Positions 20,690 through 32,639 of a stretch of DNA of 64,000 bases are shown in pieces. How positions within the stretch are numbered: the first letter of the stretch is position 1; each line of letters starts with the position of its first letter. Under the pieces are notes generated by a model. It searched no databases. It saw nothing but the letters and a program-made list of their open reading frames with translations, and was not told where the DNA came from. A program made the translations under genes and the position numbers. The stretch comes from Lunularia cruciata (lineage: Eukaryota > Streptophyta > Marchantiopsida > Lunulariales > Lunulariaceae). The stretch lies in assembly GCA_948567375.1 (NCBI GenBank), contig OX419755.1:67398944-67462943 (forward strand). The letters run 5' to 3'.

Positions 20690-23600
20690 TGTGGTACTCA
20701 CATTTTTTGTTTTTTTTGAAATGGAGAAGAAGAAGTGTATAGAGAAGTCGGATTGCACCTATATGGCCAAAGAAGGCAAAGAAAAGAGTCTTTGGGATGA
20801 AACCCGAGGTAATGTGGCTTTGGGTCATAAGGCGAAGTACTTGGACTTGCCATGTCAGCATACAACCCAAAGTAAGAAGTCTTCGTATCAGGGGGTGCTC
20901 AAACCAAGGCAAAGATAGTGTAACAACTTTTCTTTGGGGCAAGAAATTCAAGAAGGGACCGTTCCAAAACCGGTGGTCGTACGTGTGAAGTACACTTGAC
21001 AGTGACAAGCGCATGCAAGAGGTGTGATTTCTCAATAGAAACTCAAATTGAAGAGAGATGAAGAAGGCAAGACTCTATAAAAATTGGGCTAACGATAAAG
21101 CAATGTTGAGCAATTTTCCTTTGCCGTTGAGGAATCGTCCTACAGGAGATCATGGGAAGGGAAGTAGAGTTGAAGACGCGCTAGTGTGTAGAGGAGAATT
21201 CAAGAGAGTAAACCTGAGAGACAGTGAGGAAGCAAGAAAGATAGGAGGAGGAAAGAAGAAATCCAAATTCATTGTGAGAAATCATGCGATTTGGAGGTTA
21301 GATGTGATCGCAAGAATCAAAGTCTTGAGCCGACTTCGGATCACATTCTTGGTATGGAATTGGAATGTGAGTTTTCTTGGATTCATGACCAAGATAATCA
21401 AGAGTAAATGTCTCGATGGCCCCAAGGAAGAGGGGAAGAGAGGAAATCCAGCTTGTTGGACAGAGTCAGATTGGAGATTAGTACTCAAAAGAGAGGCAGG
21501 CACGGAGCAGGGTGCCACGTTCTTGGGGAAGGGAGAGGTAGCCAAAGAAACCCAAGAAGTGAAGGATGCCTTCTCTTTGAAGAGGACAAAGAATGGGTAC
21601 AAAGTAGAGAGTTACAAAGATTTGGTCAAGAGAGGGATTGTGAGTGCTCTCATGGCAATCTTGAAGCCGGAGAGAATGACTTATGTGATGAAACACAAAG
21701 CGGTGTTCTTCCATAAGATGTTTGCATGAGAACCCATCAACTAGGTGAGGGGCTTCCATGGGAGAACAAGGTAGATGTTGTGGAATTTGCGGGATAAGTC
21801 ACCTCTACATTACATTGTGCCGTTTGTAGCACATTTCTACCTTGGGTTGAATTTGCTCAATGCGGCAAAGCGCAACAGAATGGTGTCACACTTTCATCCT
21901 AACTTGAGAAAGGAAGTCGACACGGAGGAGCAATAGTATATTCTTCAGATCCGAAGCAGTGATGAGTAGTACGTGCAGACTAGGAAGAGTGCGCAGGTAG
22001 AATTAAGTACTCCAAAATCAAAGAAGTGGAGTCAACAAGGAGAAGGCAAAGATGTAGAGAAGATGAGACCTCGGAAGACTAGGAGAGGAAACCCAAGGAA
22101 AGGTATGGTGGTGATCACGTTGTCGGAAGAAGACTCGGAGGGCAAAGCTGAGTGCAAGTCCAAAGACTTGGAACATAAGGAAGAACCCAAGCTTACATTA
22201 CAAAGTGAGGATACAAGTAGTGATTGCGATGAAGGTGGGGAGATGACGTCAGTGCCTGCAGAAGAAGAAGAAGTTTAGGTGGAGCTCGAGGAAGAGAGTA
22301 ACACAAAGTTGGAGGACAAAGTGCCCGAGCCCGAGGAGAAGAAGATTACTATTCAAAGAGGAGTTTGGTCAAGGTGCAAGGCAAAGTGTGAAGCGGGTCC
22401 AAGCAAGGCAAGGGAAGAGGAGAATGCCAGTTCAAGAAGTGAAGTGTCTATTTTGATACGACAACTACAAAGAAGAAGGCAAGTATCGGGAGAAGAAGAG
22501 GTAAAGAAGGAGATCACTCCGCAGGTTGAAGTAGTCATGAGTGATGGAGTGGAGTACTTGCAAGAAGTTGTGTGTCCTCTATTGGCAAAGCTAGAGCACA
22601 AGAAGAAGGAGATGCAGTCAAAGTGTCCGGAGGTGAAGACTGTGTTGCAGGTATTAGCAAGACTGGAAGAAGAGAACGCGGAGTTGAAGAAGAGTATAAC
22701 TGAGGTGAGGAGGAAAGGGAAGTACTACAAGTGGATGCAATAGTGCAGAGTCAAGTGATTGAGAACTTGAAGAGAGAAGCAAGGTATCAAGAGGAACTTA
22801 TGAAGCAGAGTTACATAGCAAGGGAAAGACAAGTAGCTGAGTACAAAATCTTGAAGTAGCAGTTTGTTGATTCAAGACTAGAAATTATCCATGCTATGGC
22901 GAGGGTTGTAGAGAAGGAACAAGAGCTCGATAGAGTAATGGAGAGTGTAGAAGAGAAGAAGCAACTGTGGCAACGGGAGTTGACAGTGAGATATAGGGAA
23001 GAAGAGAGATTATGAGAGTTACTTTGTAATCAGGAAGAGAAGGTTGTATAGAAGGAGAAGGAGAAGGAAACTCTGAAAGCCGAGTTTGAAGCAAAATTGG
23101 CAATGTACCGGGAAGATTAGCTTGCAGATCAAGAGCACAAAAGGAATATGAGATTGGAGCCATTGAAGGAGATCGTAATCAGGATGAATGCGATGTTAAG
23201 TACAGAGGCCAATGTTCATATTGAAGAGACGAGGTTGCACGAGTTGAAGTTGTTGGTGTAGGAGACAAGGAGGAGACATGCAAAGGATATAGATTTGAAC
23301 GCATTGTTGATTAGTCTCAGAACTCGTGTAGATAGGAAGATATTAGAAGTGGAAGATAATATCACAATTAGATTAGATTTGGTAAAGTTGGAGATAGATA
23401 AACTTTGGAAAGATGTTAGAGCAAAACCCAAAGTAGATGAAGTAGGAGTGCAGATGTCTTTGGAGTTACCATTGGAGGCATGAGAGAAGAGTGGGTCAGG
23501 AGATAAGGAGTTAGATAGATTGCCCACTAGTGAAATGTCAGATCAGGAAAGAGAACTATTAGATTTGGTAGAAGATGTAGGAATTATGAAACCCGAGGAC

Positions 23601-24464
23601 AAAGCAGTAGGAAGTAAAGTTACTTCGGGATTGAAAGCCGAAGAAGACATAGACATTGGATTGGATTAGTAACCAATTTGAGATTTGAATAGGCAGATAT
23701 GAAGAGGTGCATTGTCATTTTGGATCTGCAAGTTTGTAGAGTTGTTAGGAAGAGGTGCATTAGGAAGATAACTATTGATTGCTTCACTATTTAAGAGTGG
23801 CATTTGCAGGCTTATGTTGTTCAGTGCTCATAATTCTGAGAATAGATAAAGTGAAGTGTTGTGAAGCAGTGCTTGTTGCTTGAGCTTGATTCCAAGTATC
23901 AGCTTTGCAATTGTGTTTGTGAGTGTGTGGAGAAATTCAAAGTGCAATTCAGTGTGCTTGTTGGATGTTGGATTCCACAACCTTGATCTTCATTATGTGT
24001 GTTTGATCCTAAGTGAAGTGCAATCAAAGCAATGCCTTGACAGATCTGAGAGGAATTGTAGTGTTGGTAGTATTCTACATTTGTGAGTGTAGTGCAAAGT
24101 TGATATGAAGCAATTTAGATTGAGGAAGTTGTGCCTTCAGTGGAGGGGTAGAACACAATTCTGAGGCAAAGTTTTTTTCAGTGAAGTGCCGTTTTTGGGA
24201 GACCCTGAATCATCACAATCAAGATTGTTTGGAAAGAGTTGAAGATGTTGTGATTAAGAAGTGTTAATTTGTGACAAGATTAAGAATCAGTGCTTGTTAC
24301 TCTCTTCTGGGTGTGGTTTCTACCTGAGAGATTAAAGACGCAACCAAGAAGAACTACATTTTTACTGTTTGACTTTGTATTTGACCAATTCTGACTCGTA
24401 TCTTTGCGGGAACAAACTTTACTTACTCTATTACCGCAAAAGTGATATTTTCCAAGTTGTCACA
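20690..24464 (+). mobile_element. Family-G solo giant LTR (3775 bp) with perfect TSD
   Basis: It starts TGTGGTACTCACAT and ends AAGTTGTCACA. Flanks TCAAA (20685-20689 and 24465-24469) are an exact 5-bp duplication. It holds no gag-pol and is full-length relative to the LTRs of 6586-20473, so it is a solo LTR left by LTR-LTR recombination. It contains U3 ORF copy C and a CTATTTAAGAG box at 23787. Its removal restores the reading frame of the small ORF it interrupts. Confidence 0.92.
21058..23669 (+). pseudogene. U3-encoded long ORF of family G, copy C (best copy)
   Basis: ATG at 21058 opens 223 codons to a TGA at 21727. The homologous reading continues to a TAG at 23667-23669, about 870 codons in total. 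By eye the order is: a basic N-terminus (MKKARLYKNWANDKAM); a globular region of ~250 residues with FLVWNWNVSFLGFM and NGYKVESYKDLVKRGIV; an acidic Ser/Glu segment (21973-22278); a Lys/Glu region (22279-22743); and a long coiled coil rich in Glu/Lys/Leu (22744-23483). The end reads EEDIDIGLD-stop. It lies inside an LTR upstream of the TATA-like box. No known domain is recognised. Stops at 21727, 21771 and 22276 and several later ones break it. Confidence 0.7.
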
Positions 24465-24634
24465 TCAAACCCTTTGGGAACCTTGCATAGTCTCAATTTC
24501 CACTCTTGATGACCCTCCATGTTCCAAGATGAATCTAAACACTCAAAAATGCTTTTGTTGCTCTCAAACTCCTCATGCATGAGATCTAAACTTTGTAGAA
24601 TTGACCTTTCCTCACTTTCACTCAAATCTCTCAA

Positions 24635-25350
24635 CTAGTATGTGACAATACTCTGAAATTTTCCACACTTGATCACAACTCCAAGGTGTCCCTCCTTGAA
24701 AAATTCAGATCTTTTAATTCAGCCATTTTGCCTAGAAACCTTTCTATTCAGCACACATATTTCAGATTTGGTCTAAAAACCATCTCCCTCACTTCAAAAA
24801 CTCATACCTCCCTGTGCAAGAATGATCTCTCTCTCTAATTTTTATGGTAGCAAGTAGGATACAATGCACTGACTTTTCTTGAAAATTTTCAGGACAATTT
24901 ACTAAAAATTGAAGAAATAGCAGACTCTATACAATTTTCTAGAGAGCATGCATTTGTGGGAGGAGTTTACCCTATCAACTTTCAAAAATTATAGCCTAAT
25001 GCGCATAGTAGCTCTCACAATAATTTTAAGTGTGCTAACTGAAAGATAACCTAAGCTATCATATGTAGAAATTTCAAGTCCAGATCTCAAACTTGAGATT
25101 TTGCCCAAAATCACCTTAATCCCCAAAATTTGTAATCCACCTCACACAATCTCTCCAAATCCTCTCATGTGTATAAAATGTATAAAATCACCTCAAAACA
25201 TCATAATGAACTACAAGACATAAAAATGGATCTTGGTTCTATAACATAAGTTTAGCCCTCTCCTCTCCTAATGTCCTCTCCAAGTGAGCTCTCATAGCCT
25301 CCTTGTGCCTAATGTAAAATTGAATGCGGAACATAATCTTGTCTTCTAGA
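24635..25350 (-). other. Leader region of the family-S element
   Basis: This is the stretch between the PBS and the first ORF, read on the minus strand. I see no ORF of note. It contains ordinary AT-rich sequence. A leader of ~700 bp before the coding part is plausible for plant gypsy elements. Confidence 0.55.
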
Positions 25351-25352
25351 GA

Positions 25353-25370
25353 GGTCCCGGCAACGGAACC
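25353..25370 (-). other. Primer-binding site, tRNA-Asp type (family S)
   Basis: On the minus strand TGGTTCCGTTGCCGGGAC matches the tRNA-Asp 3'-end complement (TGGCGCCGTTGCCGGGGA) at 14 of 18 bases. It lies 5 bp from the 5' LTR boundary at 25376. Confidence 0.8.
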
Positions 25371-25375
25371 AAAAA

Positions 25376-26066
25376 TGTGAGCTGGCATGTCTCTTACTCA
25401 AGATGAACCTCTGATGGCTATTATGGTAGTGCACCATGGACTAAGAAGGCAAGGAACCCCAACTCCATCATACTCCTCCAAGGCTAACACTCCAAGGCTC
25501 AAGATATTGCTCACTAGAGAACTCAATGAGAGAGAGATAGTTGCAAATGAAAGGATGATGAGTAGCTCCTCACCCCTTGTTTATATACTTATGAAATAGT
25601 TATGTACCAAAGTTACTAATTACCGTAGTAACTCAAGTTACTGGACTAAAAGTCAAGTAAAGTCAAAAAGTAGAAAGGAATATCCATTCACATGGGCATA
25701 TTCCACTAGTATGTGATCTTATCTTGAACCAACCACTAAGTCAAGGATTCCTTCACATGGGCTATCCTTGGACTATAGAAGAATCCAAAACAAAAAGGCT
25801 TACGGGCCCAAGAGTTCTCAACTCTTTCCTCAAAGCCAAACACCTAGGAATAATACCAAGTCAACACACTAGAATCCAAAATAGTGGTGCTCATCTTTTC
25901 CACCTCTTCTAAAGTAAGGTCCCTTCTATCTTAGCTATGACTAACTCTAGCTAATCATGACTAATGTAGAACCATCCTTTATCTCTATATAAATAATATC
26001 TCTCAAGTACTTGTAATACCAAGCTTAATATCACAATACCACACACATGCACAAATGGGTGTTACA
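25376..26066 (-). repeat. 5' LTR of the family-S element
   Basis: It starts TGTGAGCTGGC and ends GGTGTTACA on the plus strand and is about 96% identical to 1058-1746 by hand count. A TATA-like TTTATATACTT at 25580-25590 (AGTATATAAA on the minus strand) marks the promoter. It adjoins the PBS on its internal side. Confidence 0.9.
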
Positions 26067-26308
26067 ATCCTAGAGTTCTCAACTCTTTCCTTAAAGCTAA
26101 ACACATAAGAATAATACCAAGTCAATACACTAGAATCCAAAATAGTGATTCTCATCATTTCTATTTCCTCTAAAGTAAAGTCTCCTCAATTTAGCTATGA
26201 TTAACTTAAGCTAATCATGACTAATGTAGAACCATCCTTTATCTCTATATGAATAATATCTCTCAAGTACTTATAATACCAAACTTAATATCACAATAGC
26301 ACATACAT
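26067..26308 (-). mobile_element. Right half of the old family-S LTR
   Basis: It continues the LTR interrupted at 1057 (CCTAGAGTTCTCAACTCTTT onward) and runs to CACATACAT, ~18 bp short of the expected GTGTTACA end. It is more diverged than the two LTRs of the element inserted into it. Confidence 0.8.
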
Positions 26309-27878
26309 CTAGAGAGAGATGAAACTACTAGCAGAGTCTCTCTAAATCATGTGGCACACTTGGCCTATTATTATCTTGAGTTATTACTAATGTTAGCTAT
26401 CAAGGGTTACCAAAAGACCCTACTACCAAACATTTCCTTGTTGGGGGCACAAGATCTAGAGAGACATAGTCCATTCATTTGGTGATTTTTGGATGGGCAT
26501 GTCAAAGACATATCCATATTGGCCACGGTAAAGGTCTATGTGATTCTCATTTTGGTGTGTTTTGGGAGATGTTATGTATAATAAGACATCTCCAAATTCA
26601 TCAAGCCATTTTTCCAACCTATATTTTGTAGAACGTCACCTTGATAGGTGATTCTTGCACATAGGTGATGGCAAGTACACATAAGGTCTATTCTTGAATG
26701 TGATCTACCATAATTTTAGATGCAACCAAAGTTGTATCACATGCTCATTGTCTTTGTCTTTGGTGGACAAACCTCTTACATAGAGAAGTTTTATAACGTA
26801 CCTATGATAGGATTCAATGGCTACCTCACCTTACTGTTGATGATATTTTGGATGTTGGATGTTGGATGTTAGTCTCAATTAGTGGTAGTGGTTGATAGGT
26901 CACCTATGGAAGTGTTGAACCTTGTTGGGTAGCCCAGAGCAACTTTACCCACACTCAATTTCCCAAGCTCATATGCTTTTTGAGAGAAAGGTCCTAGACT
27001 TGTTTGGACTCACAATTACATTAGTTGGTGGAGCCCAATGCCAATGAGAGAGAGTGGGTGATGGGTTTCTGTACCAATATTACTATTGTCTCAACAATGT
27101 TAGAGGTATTTAGGTGTCAAGCTATGGACCTAGATTGTTTGACTTGGATTGTCAGCCTTGGCTTGGCAAATTGGCATAGGATTTGCTTGATAGGCATCAT
27201 CACTTAAACACTTGTGAGCTTTGTGCCTATCAAGACAATTCAAATATATGCTAGGGGCAATTGACCAAGTGGGCATGGTTTTCTTGAGACATAACAAATG
27301 GCTACAAATGAGAGTGGTTTACTTGGGTTCATCTAGGTGAGCATGGTCTACTTGTGTTACATCTTTTATCTACTTGGGATGCAACTAGAGGACTTATGGA
27401 GCTTGTAGCCAAAGCAAAGGGATTTTTTGCTCCAAAGTTGGGAACTCTAGCAATTAGAAGCATGACATTATTACTCCTAGAGGTCCAATGTAGTGGCCAG
27501 TCAGTGTATCTTCCACCTCCTACATGACTTACAAAATCCACTTGGGAGCCAAACATTGGAACAAAGCTTATAAGAGGAGAAAGACAAAGAGTTTGGAGGT
27601 TCTTGAGGAGCTACACAAGTTATTTTGCCTTCAATATGAAGGGTTCTAAAGGAACCCTGCTGAGCTTAGATTGAGCTGACTAGTGATACACAAGTTTTAG
27701 ACATCCCTACAAATATAGTGACATGGAGAGAGCATTGACTTAGAGCCAGATTAGAGACCTTTTTGAGGCTGGTTTGGGAGATTCACATGGAGAGTACACA
27801 TAAGCTATAATGATGCTAGCAAAGAAGGATATGCATGGCAACTACACAAATAGAAAAATATGTGGAGATTACCATTAT
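26309..27878. other. Unassigned decayed sequence, no gene recognised
   Basis: Only short frames are present. The plus frame 27025-27207 and the minus frame 27329-27556 show no motif I know. A GGATGTTGGATGTTGGATGTTAG triplet repeat occurs near 26850. It probably derives from repeats, but I cannot assign a family. Confidence 0.4.
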
Positions 27879-27968
27879 CGTGAAGTGGACAACTTACTCA
27901 TTAAAAAAAACAACTTCTTGTACATTTTAATATGTTTTTTTCTCAAGTTCTTGAATGTGTGTTATGTT

Positions 27969-28285
27969 ATGGCTTACTACAAGCAACTACAGGCCGATCT
28001 ATTGGGTACTATGGGCTACTAAGAGTAACTCTACTATAGGCTGGACTAAGGGCTTACTACCAAGTAGCTACAAGCTGATCTGTTGGCTACTATGAGGTAC
28101 TAAGGGTTGCTCTACTATGGACTGATCTATTGGCTATTACGAGTTGCTCTACTATGGGCTAGATTAAGGGCTTAGTACATGCAACAATGAGCTAAGCTAC
28201 TGGCTACTATGGGCTACTAAGGGTTGCTCTAACATGGGCTTCACTAAAGGCTTACTACATATAAATGTGGGTTGATCTATTAGCT
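27969..28285 (+). repeat. 80-bp tandem repeat, about 4 degenerate copies
   Basis: The unit contains GGCTTACTACAAGCAACTA, GGCTGATCTATTGGCTACTA and TAAGGGTTGCTCTACTATGG. Copies differ by substitutions and some are shortened. The same array occurs at 36702-37035 in the 3' LTR. Confidence 0.85.
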
Positions 28286-28289
28286 TAAG

Positions 28290-29680
28290 TAGAGGCAATT
28301 CATGTTGGGGAAGATTTCTTTTTGGTTCTTAGCCAAACAAAGCATGATTCATTTCATTAGAAGCATCTTCTCAAAGACTTTCCATAGACATCAAAATCAT
28401 AACAAAAATAAGTCTACAAAAGAAGTTTCAATAAGTTGAAGTTTCTTCTTCCAAGAGTTTATTAAAAAGTCTTGGAAGAATAAGAAAATCTTTAAAATCT
28501 TTAAAAAATCTAAAAAAAACTTGGAGTTGGATCCCACAAGACATCTTGCAATTGGATCCCACAAGCCTAAATAAGAGCAAATCATAATTCATGTTGGTGC
28601 AGATTTTCCTATCAATATTGATCCAAACAAGGCATGCATTATTTTGAAGTGTCTCGTTAAGGGCTTTCCAAAAACATCAAAATGAAGATATCTTGCACTT
28701 GGATCCCACAAAGCATACTACAATTGAATCCTATAGGCCTAAGGCAGTGCATCTTATGATTCACATGAAGTGTTATTTCTTGGTGGATACTAATCCAAAC
28801 AAGGTATGCATTATCTTGTTGGAAATTTCTTTTTAAGGACTTTGTGTAGACACTAAAGTTAAGACAAATGAAAGTCTACAAAAGAAGTTACAACAAGTTT
28901 AAGGATCTTGTTTTCTTGGAGTTTCTTCTTACTAAGGAATCCTACAATTGAATCCTATAGGGCATCTTGCATACAAATCCCACAAGCCTAAAGTAGGGCA
29001 TCCCAAAATTCACATTGGGATTGATTTCTCTATGAATGTTAGTCAAAATGGAGCATCAACATTTGGTTGGAAGAGTGTTCTCAAGGGCTTTTTGTAGAAA
29101 CCAAAATATTGGCAAATAAAGGTCTAGAGAAGACGTTATTACCACTTGAAGGTTTAAGTCTTCCCAAAATTGGTTCTCATAGAAGAAATGCCATAAGTGG
29201 ATCTTACAAGACATCTTGCAACTAAATCCTGCAAGCCTATGGTAGATCATCAAGAAATACATGTTGGGGTTGATTTCTTTGTGGTTTGTAATCTAAATGG
29301 AGCATGCTTCACCTACAAAAAAGGAATTCAAGAAGCATTAGACACTAAAATTGTGTGGAGATCTAAAGAAGAAATTATAACCATTTGAATGTGTTAGTCT
29401 CACAAATTTTTTTCTCATAGGACTCTTCCTATGAGAACAAGTAGATCTCACAATAGGCACCCCGTAACCAAATCTAGTAAGTTTAAGACATAGTATCTTG
29501 CAATGCACATTAAGGCTAATTTCTCCATGGATATTTGTCCAATCACGGTGTGTGATATTTCCTTGGAAGTGGTTTCTTAAGGGCTTTTTGTAGACATCAA
29601 AATTGTGGCAAATAAAATTTTGAAAAAGAAGTTACAACTAGTTGAATGTCCTTGTCTTCTTGGACTTGTTTCCCATTGTG
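28290..29680 (+). repeat. ~245-bp tandem repeat, six degenerate copies
   Basis: Copy starts (ATTCATGTTGGGG-like) are near 28297, 28588, 28756, 29007, 29250 and 29500. Each copy has CCAAACAAGGCATGC, then AGAAGCATCTTCTCAAGGGC, then TAGACATCAAAAT, then AGAAGTTACAACA. The third copy starts 168 bp after the second, so one unit is shortened. The array continues in the 3' LTR (37045-37790 and 40202-40560). Confidence 0.85.
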
Positions 29681-30606
29681 TTTGTCTTATGTACTTGGTT
29701 TTTCCCACTACATTTCACTTGGTGTTTTCATGCCTTCTTGCATGTCACTTAGTGGTAAGTTGGTTACTTGTGTTAGTTCTTGAATTCCTTTTTCTAAATG
29801 TGTGGTGCGGCTTGCTTGGCAAGAGTTCTTTGGGGAAAAGTTGTGGATGATTTTGAAAATTCTCTAAGAGAGAGCGCAACTCAAGAAGAAGGATGTAGGG
29901 GATAACATGACTTACTAAAGTGAAGATGTGAAGATGATAATCATTGAATTATTTGGGGGTTTTGATAGTAAAACAATTTTTGGTTATGGTGATCAGACTT
30001 ATGGGTTTGGAGATTCGACAATGTAAGAAGTTTTGATTATGATGATCAAACTTCTTGGAATTGTGGATTTGGAATTGTGGATTAGGATTAAGGATTCTGA
30101 TTATGGTGATCAAAATTATCAAATTGGAGACTACAAATTGAGATAGAGAAGATGAGAATGAAAAGAGATTAAAATGAATTGCAAATTGAGGAATTGAGAT
30201 AGAAAGTTTAAGTTCAAGTTTCAAGTTTCTTGTTCATGTTGAACTGATTAGGAGATCAAGATTTCAAGTTTCCAAGAAGAAGGGGGAACACATTTGGCAT
30301 TTCATGAGAGTTTTGGAAGGATTTAAGATTGTTAGGATTTGTGAAAGTCATAGTAACTTTCATTTAGTCATGAAGTGCACTATACTTTGTAAATTCTTTG
30401 AGTATATCTCAAATGAAATAAATCTATGACCTATGGGCTTTCTAATATTTATTAAACATTTTTTTTGGAATAATAAATGATAAGAAGTAGTCAAACCAAA
30501 TTAGAAATTACATTCAAACAAGCCCTAGACTATTCAACAAGGACATTGATCTTTTTGTAGTTGGAAACTAAACTACACAATAGCTTGGTGAACTCAACCT
30601 AAAATT

Positions 30607-30618
30607 TGCTATCATAGT
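30607..30618 (+). other. Degenerate initiator-Met PBS (family T)
   Basis: TGCTATCATAGT matches the usual TGGTATCAGAGC at 9 of 12 bases and is followed by ATAAGTGCTAG, similar to the common continuation. It lies just upstream of gag. Confidence 0.55.
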
Positions 30619-30651
30619 ATAAGTGCTAGTTTTTTGTTTGGAACTTCATTA

Positions 30652-31720
30652 TGATGATTGACCAAGAAATTGGATCATCATCCCAAGGGGCCAGATTGTC
30701 ATTCCAAGGAAAGCTTGGTCTTGATGTTATGAAGATGTTTCAAGCATTCATGGCTTACATGCATCAACAATAGGCAGATGAGAGGCAAGAGTCTTCATAG
30801 ACTAAAGCACTACAAGTTATGGTTAACAAGCATGGCCAATTTGACCATAAAGAGGTTTCCAAGTTCATGAAATTTTATGAATTGAAAATGGATGTGCACA
30901 AGGTTTCCAACCAAGATCATGTCTTTGCATTTGTTCTTGCTTCTATTCCTGAGTTGAGAGATACAATTGATAGGATTGCAAGAACAAGTTGAGGATAATG
31001 GTAATCTTTCATACATGCATTGAAGGATGAGTTCTTTCTAGAGGACTTTGAGAGAGTGACAAGAAGGTCATTTTAGAGTGGATTAGAAGACCAAATAAGC
31101 ATCTTATAGTAAATGAACTTCTGAGAGAGTTTGAGAGGAAGTTCAAGCAACTTCCTAGGCTTGAGAAACTCAATTTGGATGTAGAGAAGATTTTGCTCTT
31201 CTTGCAAGCAATAGAGCCTATGTTACATGAGAAATTGGAAGTTCTCTTGGAGAACAAGGTTGAAGAAAGATGCCAACAGTCAACTAGAAAGATGTCAAGG
31301 ATGCTATAGAAATGTTGACAAAAAGACAAATATGGAAGGATCAACTTTTGTTAGTTACCTATACTTATTATTGTAGGTAATGGTTCTCATGAAGAACAAA
31401 TAATAATGTGAAAGGTTGCACCAATGATGTCAATTGTTCTTAAGGTAGGCAATGTGCCATGGAGGATTTGTATTTGTTTAAGGATCTGAAAGTTTAGATG
31501 TTTAAGATTGAGGCTACTAAGAAGCAAGCTAGTAATGAGATAGTATATAAACCGTAAGGAGTTGCAACCAAGGATGGTCGGGTGTTGTAATCACTATGTA
31601 TGTGGTGTGACAATCTAACCCATCTTAGAGGTAAGTGTGGAGAATTCAAGGAAGCTTTGTTTAAGAAAGTGGTCTTCTTCAAGGATAACATTATTTATTT
31701 AAAAGAGAAAGTGAGCAATT
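30652..31720 (+). pseudogene. Gag of family T, with zinc knuckle
   Basis: The capsid-like part includes VMKMFQAFMAYMHQQ, GQFDHKEVSKFMKFYEL and FAFVLASIPELRDTI (30720-30990). Further gag text follows, with stops, to 31340. The knuckle C-X2-C-X4-H-X4-C (CMWCDNLTHLRGKC) lies near 31596-31637, followed by FKEALFKKVVFFKDN. The order matches gypsy gag of a type also present on the minus strand at 42394-43170. At least eight stops are present. Confidence 0.75.
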
Positions 31721-32639
31721 GAAGACAAATTTTGGCAAAGGAAAGGATGAAGAAATCAATAGAGGATATTTTGACTTCTCATGTAGTGTCTTTAGTAGAG
31801 GCTATGACTTGTTATATACAATTTGAGGACAAGGAGAAGCTTTGTGACTCTCTCTGGTCACAAGTTCAAAGCTTTCTCAGCAAGTAGAAGGTATCTTGAG
31901 ATGTTCAACAAGGGATAGGGAATACCAATCAGAAAGTTGATTGGTTGGGATGACCGTCTAGACGCAATGTTTATTCATGCTTACATAACAAAGACCAAGA
32001 ATGATTTCTTGGTAGAAGATAAGAGAAGAGAGGAATGGATGATATTGAGGAAGCCAATCCATCAAAGAGGCAAACACAATCTGGAGGGAGACCTACACCC
32101 AAATCTGACATAATGCAGAGGCCTACACTAGAACCTAAGAATAAACAAAGGTCTACACCAAAGCTTAAAGTTAAGCAAGAATGAACCATTGGGAAAGATA
32201 TACTCACGGATGAAGGATTAGCTGAAGAAGAAGCTTAACAAACATCTAGAAGAGGTGAGAAGACCAAAGAGGTAAATTACCCACTTACAAACTCCAATCA
32301 GAGATTGAAGCCACAATGGATTTGAGGAAGATTTTGGAGGATAGGATCTTGAAAAATAAGATGGAATTTATGATTGGGGAAGCACTTAGCATTACCAAGA
32401 GGTAGTTCAATGAAGTGATATTGACATACTCAAGAGAAAGTGGCATGCAATTGAAGGGCCAAGATTGCTTGAAACTCAAACTATGGAAGTTTATCATGGA
32501 AAGGTAATAGGTGGAGAGGATGGATGTGCTAAATGCCATCACTCTAAGCATACCCATAAAAGCCATCAAGTGTGTTTTGAAGATGATGTTGGAGCCAAGG
32601 AGGTGAGAATCTAATTCAGAAAAACCATTGTGCAAGAGC

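Larger units (their letters stand above)
20483..24634 (-). pseudogene. Small zinc-knuckle ORF upstream of family-S gag, split by a solo LTR
   Basis: Met is at 24634 on the minus strand. The frame runs to 24465, is interrupted by the family-G solo LTR 20690-24464, and resumes in the same frame at 20684, ending at a TGA at 20483. The two parts total about 123 codons. The first half is acidic (SESEERSILQSLDLMHEEF). The second half contains a C-X2-C-X4-H-X4-C knuckle (CFLCGEKEHKESSC). It lies between the leader and gag, so it is an extra ORF and not the gag nucleocapsid, which has its own knuckle near 5290. Function is unknown; RNA binding is an inference from the knuckle. Apart from the insertion I see no stop, unlike the neighbouring gag-pol. 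Confidence 0.6.
1058..26066 (-). mobile_element. Family-S Ty3/gypsy retrotransposon (minus strand), split by two nested insertions
   Basis: On the minus strand the order is 5' LTR (25376-26066), PBS, leader, small zinc-knuckle ORF, gag, protease, RT, RNase H, integrase remnant, PPT, 3' LTR (1058-1746). Nested insertions at 6586-20473 and 20690-24464 interrupt the leader/ORF/gag region. Without them the element is about 7.3 kb. The two LTRs differ at roughly 25 of 690 sites by my hand count. The PBS fits tRNA-Asp, as in Athila/Tat-type gypsy elements, and RT, RNase H and integrase have gypsy order. All genes carry stops or frameshifts and the integrase core is deleted, so the copy is not autonomous. 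No clear target duplication is visible. Confidence 0.88.
27879..30600 (+). repeat. 5' LTR of family T
   Basis: It starts at CGTGAAGTGGACAACTTACTC, matching TGTAAAGTGCAATGCTTACTC at 36616. It holds an 80-bp array (27969-28285), a ~245-bp array (28290-29680), and then ~900 bp of AT-rich sequence including GGTGATCA repeats. The end is placed just before the PBS at 30607. The exact terminal CA is uncertain. Confidence 0.65.

Noticed and set aside
26830-27210. Possible coding exons in the unassigned stretch
   Set aside because: The longest frame is 60 codons with no motif, and the stop density is as in neighbouring decayed repeats.
27969-29680. CRISPR-like array
   Set aside because: Units are long, degenerate and contiguous with no unique spacers; the context is a plant LTR.
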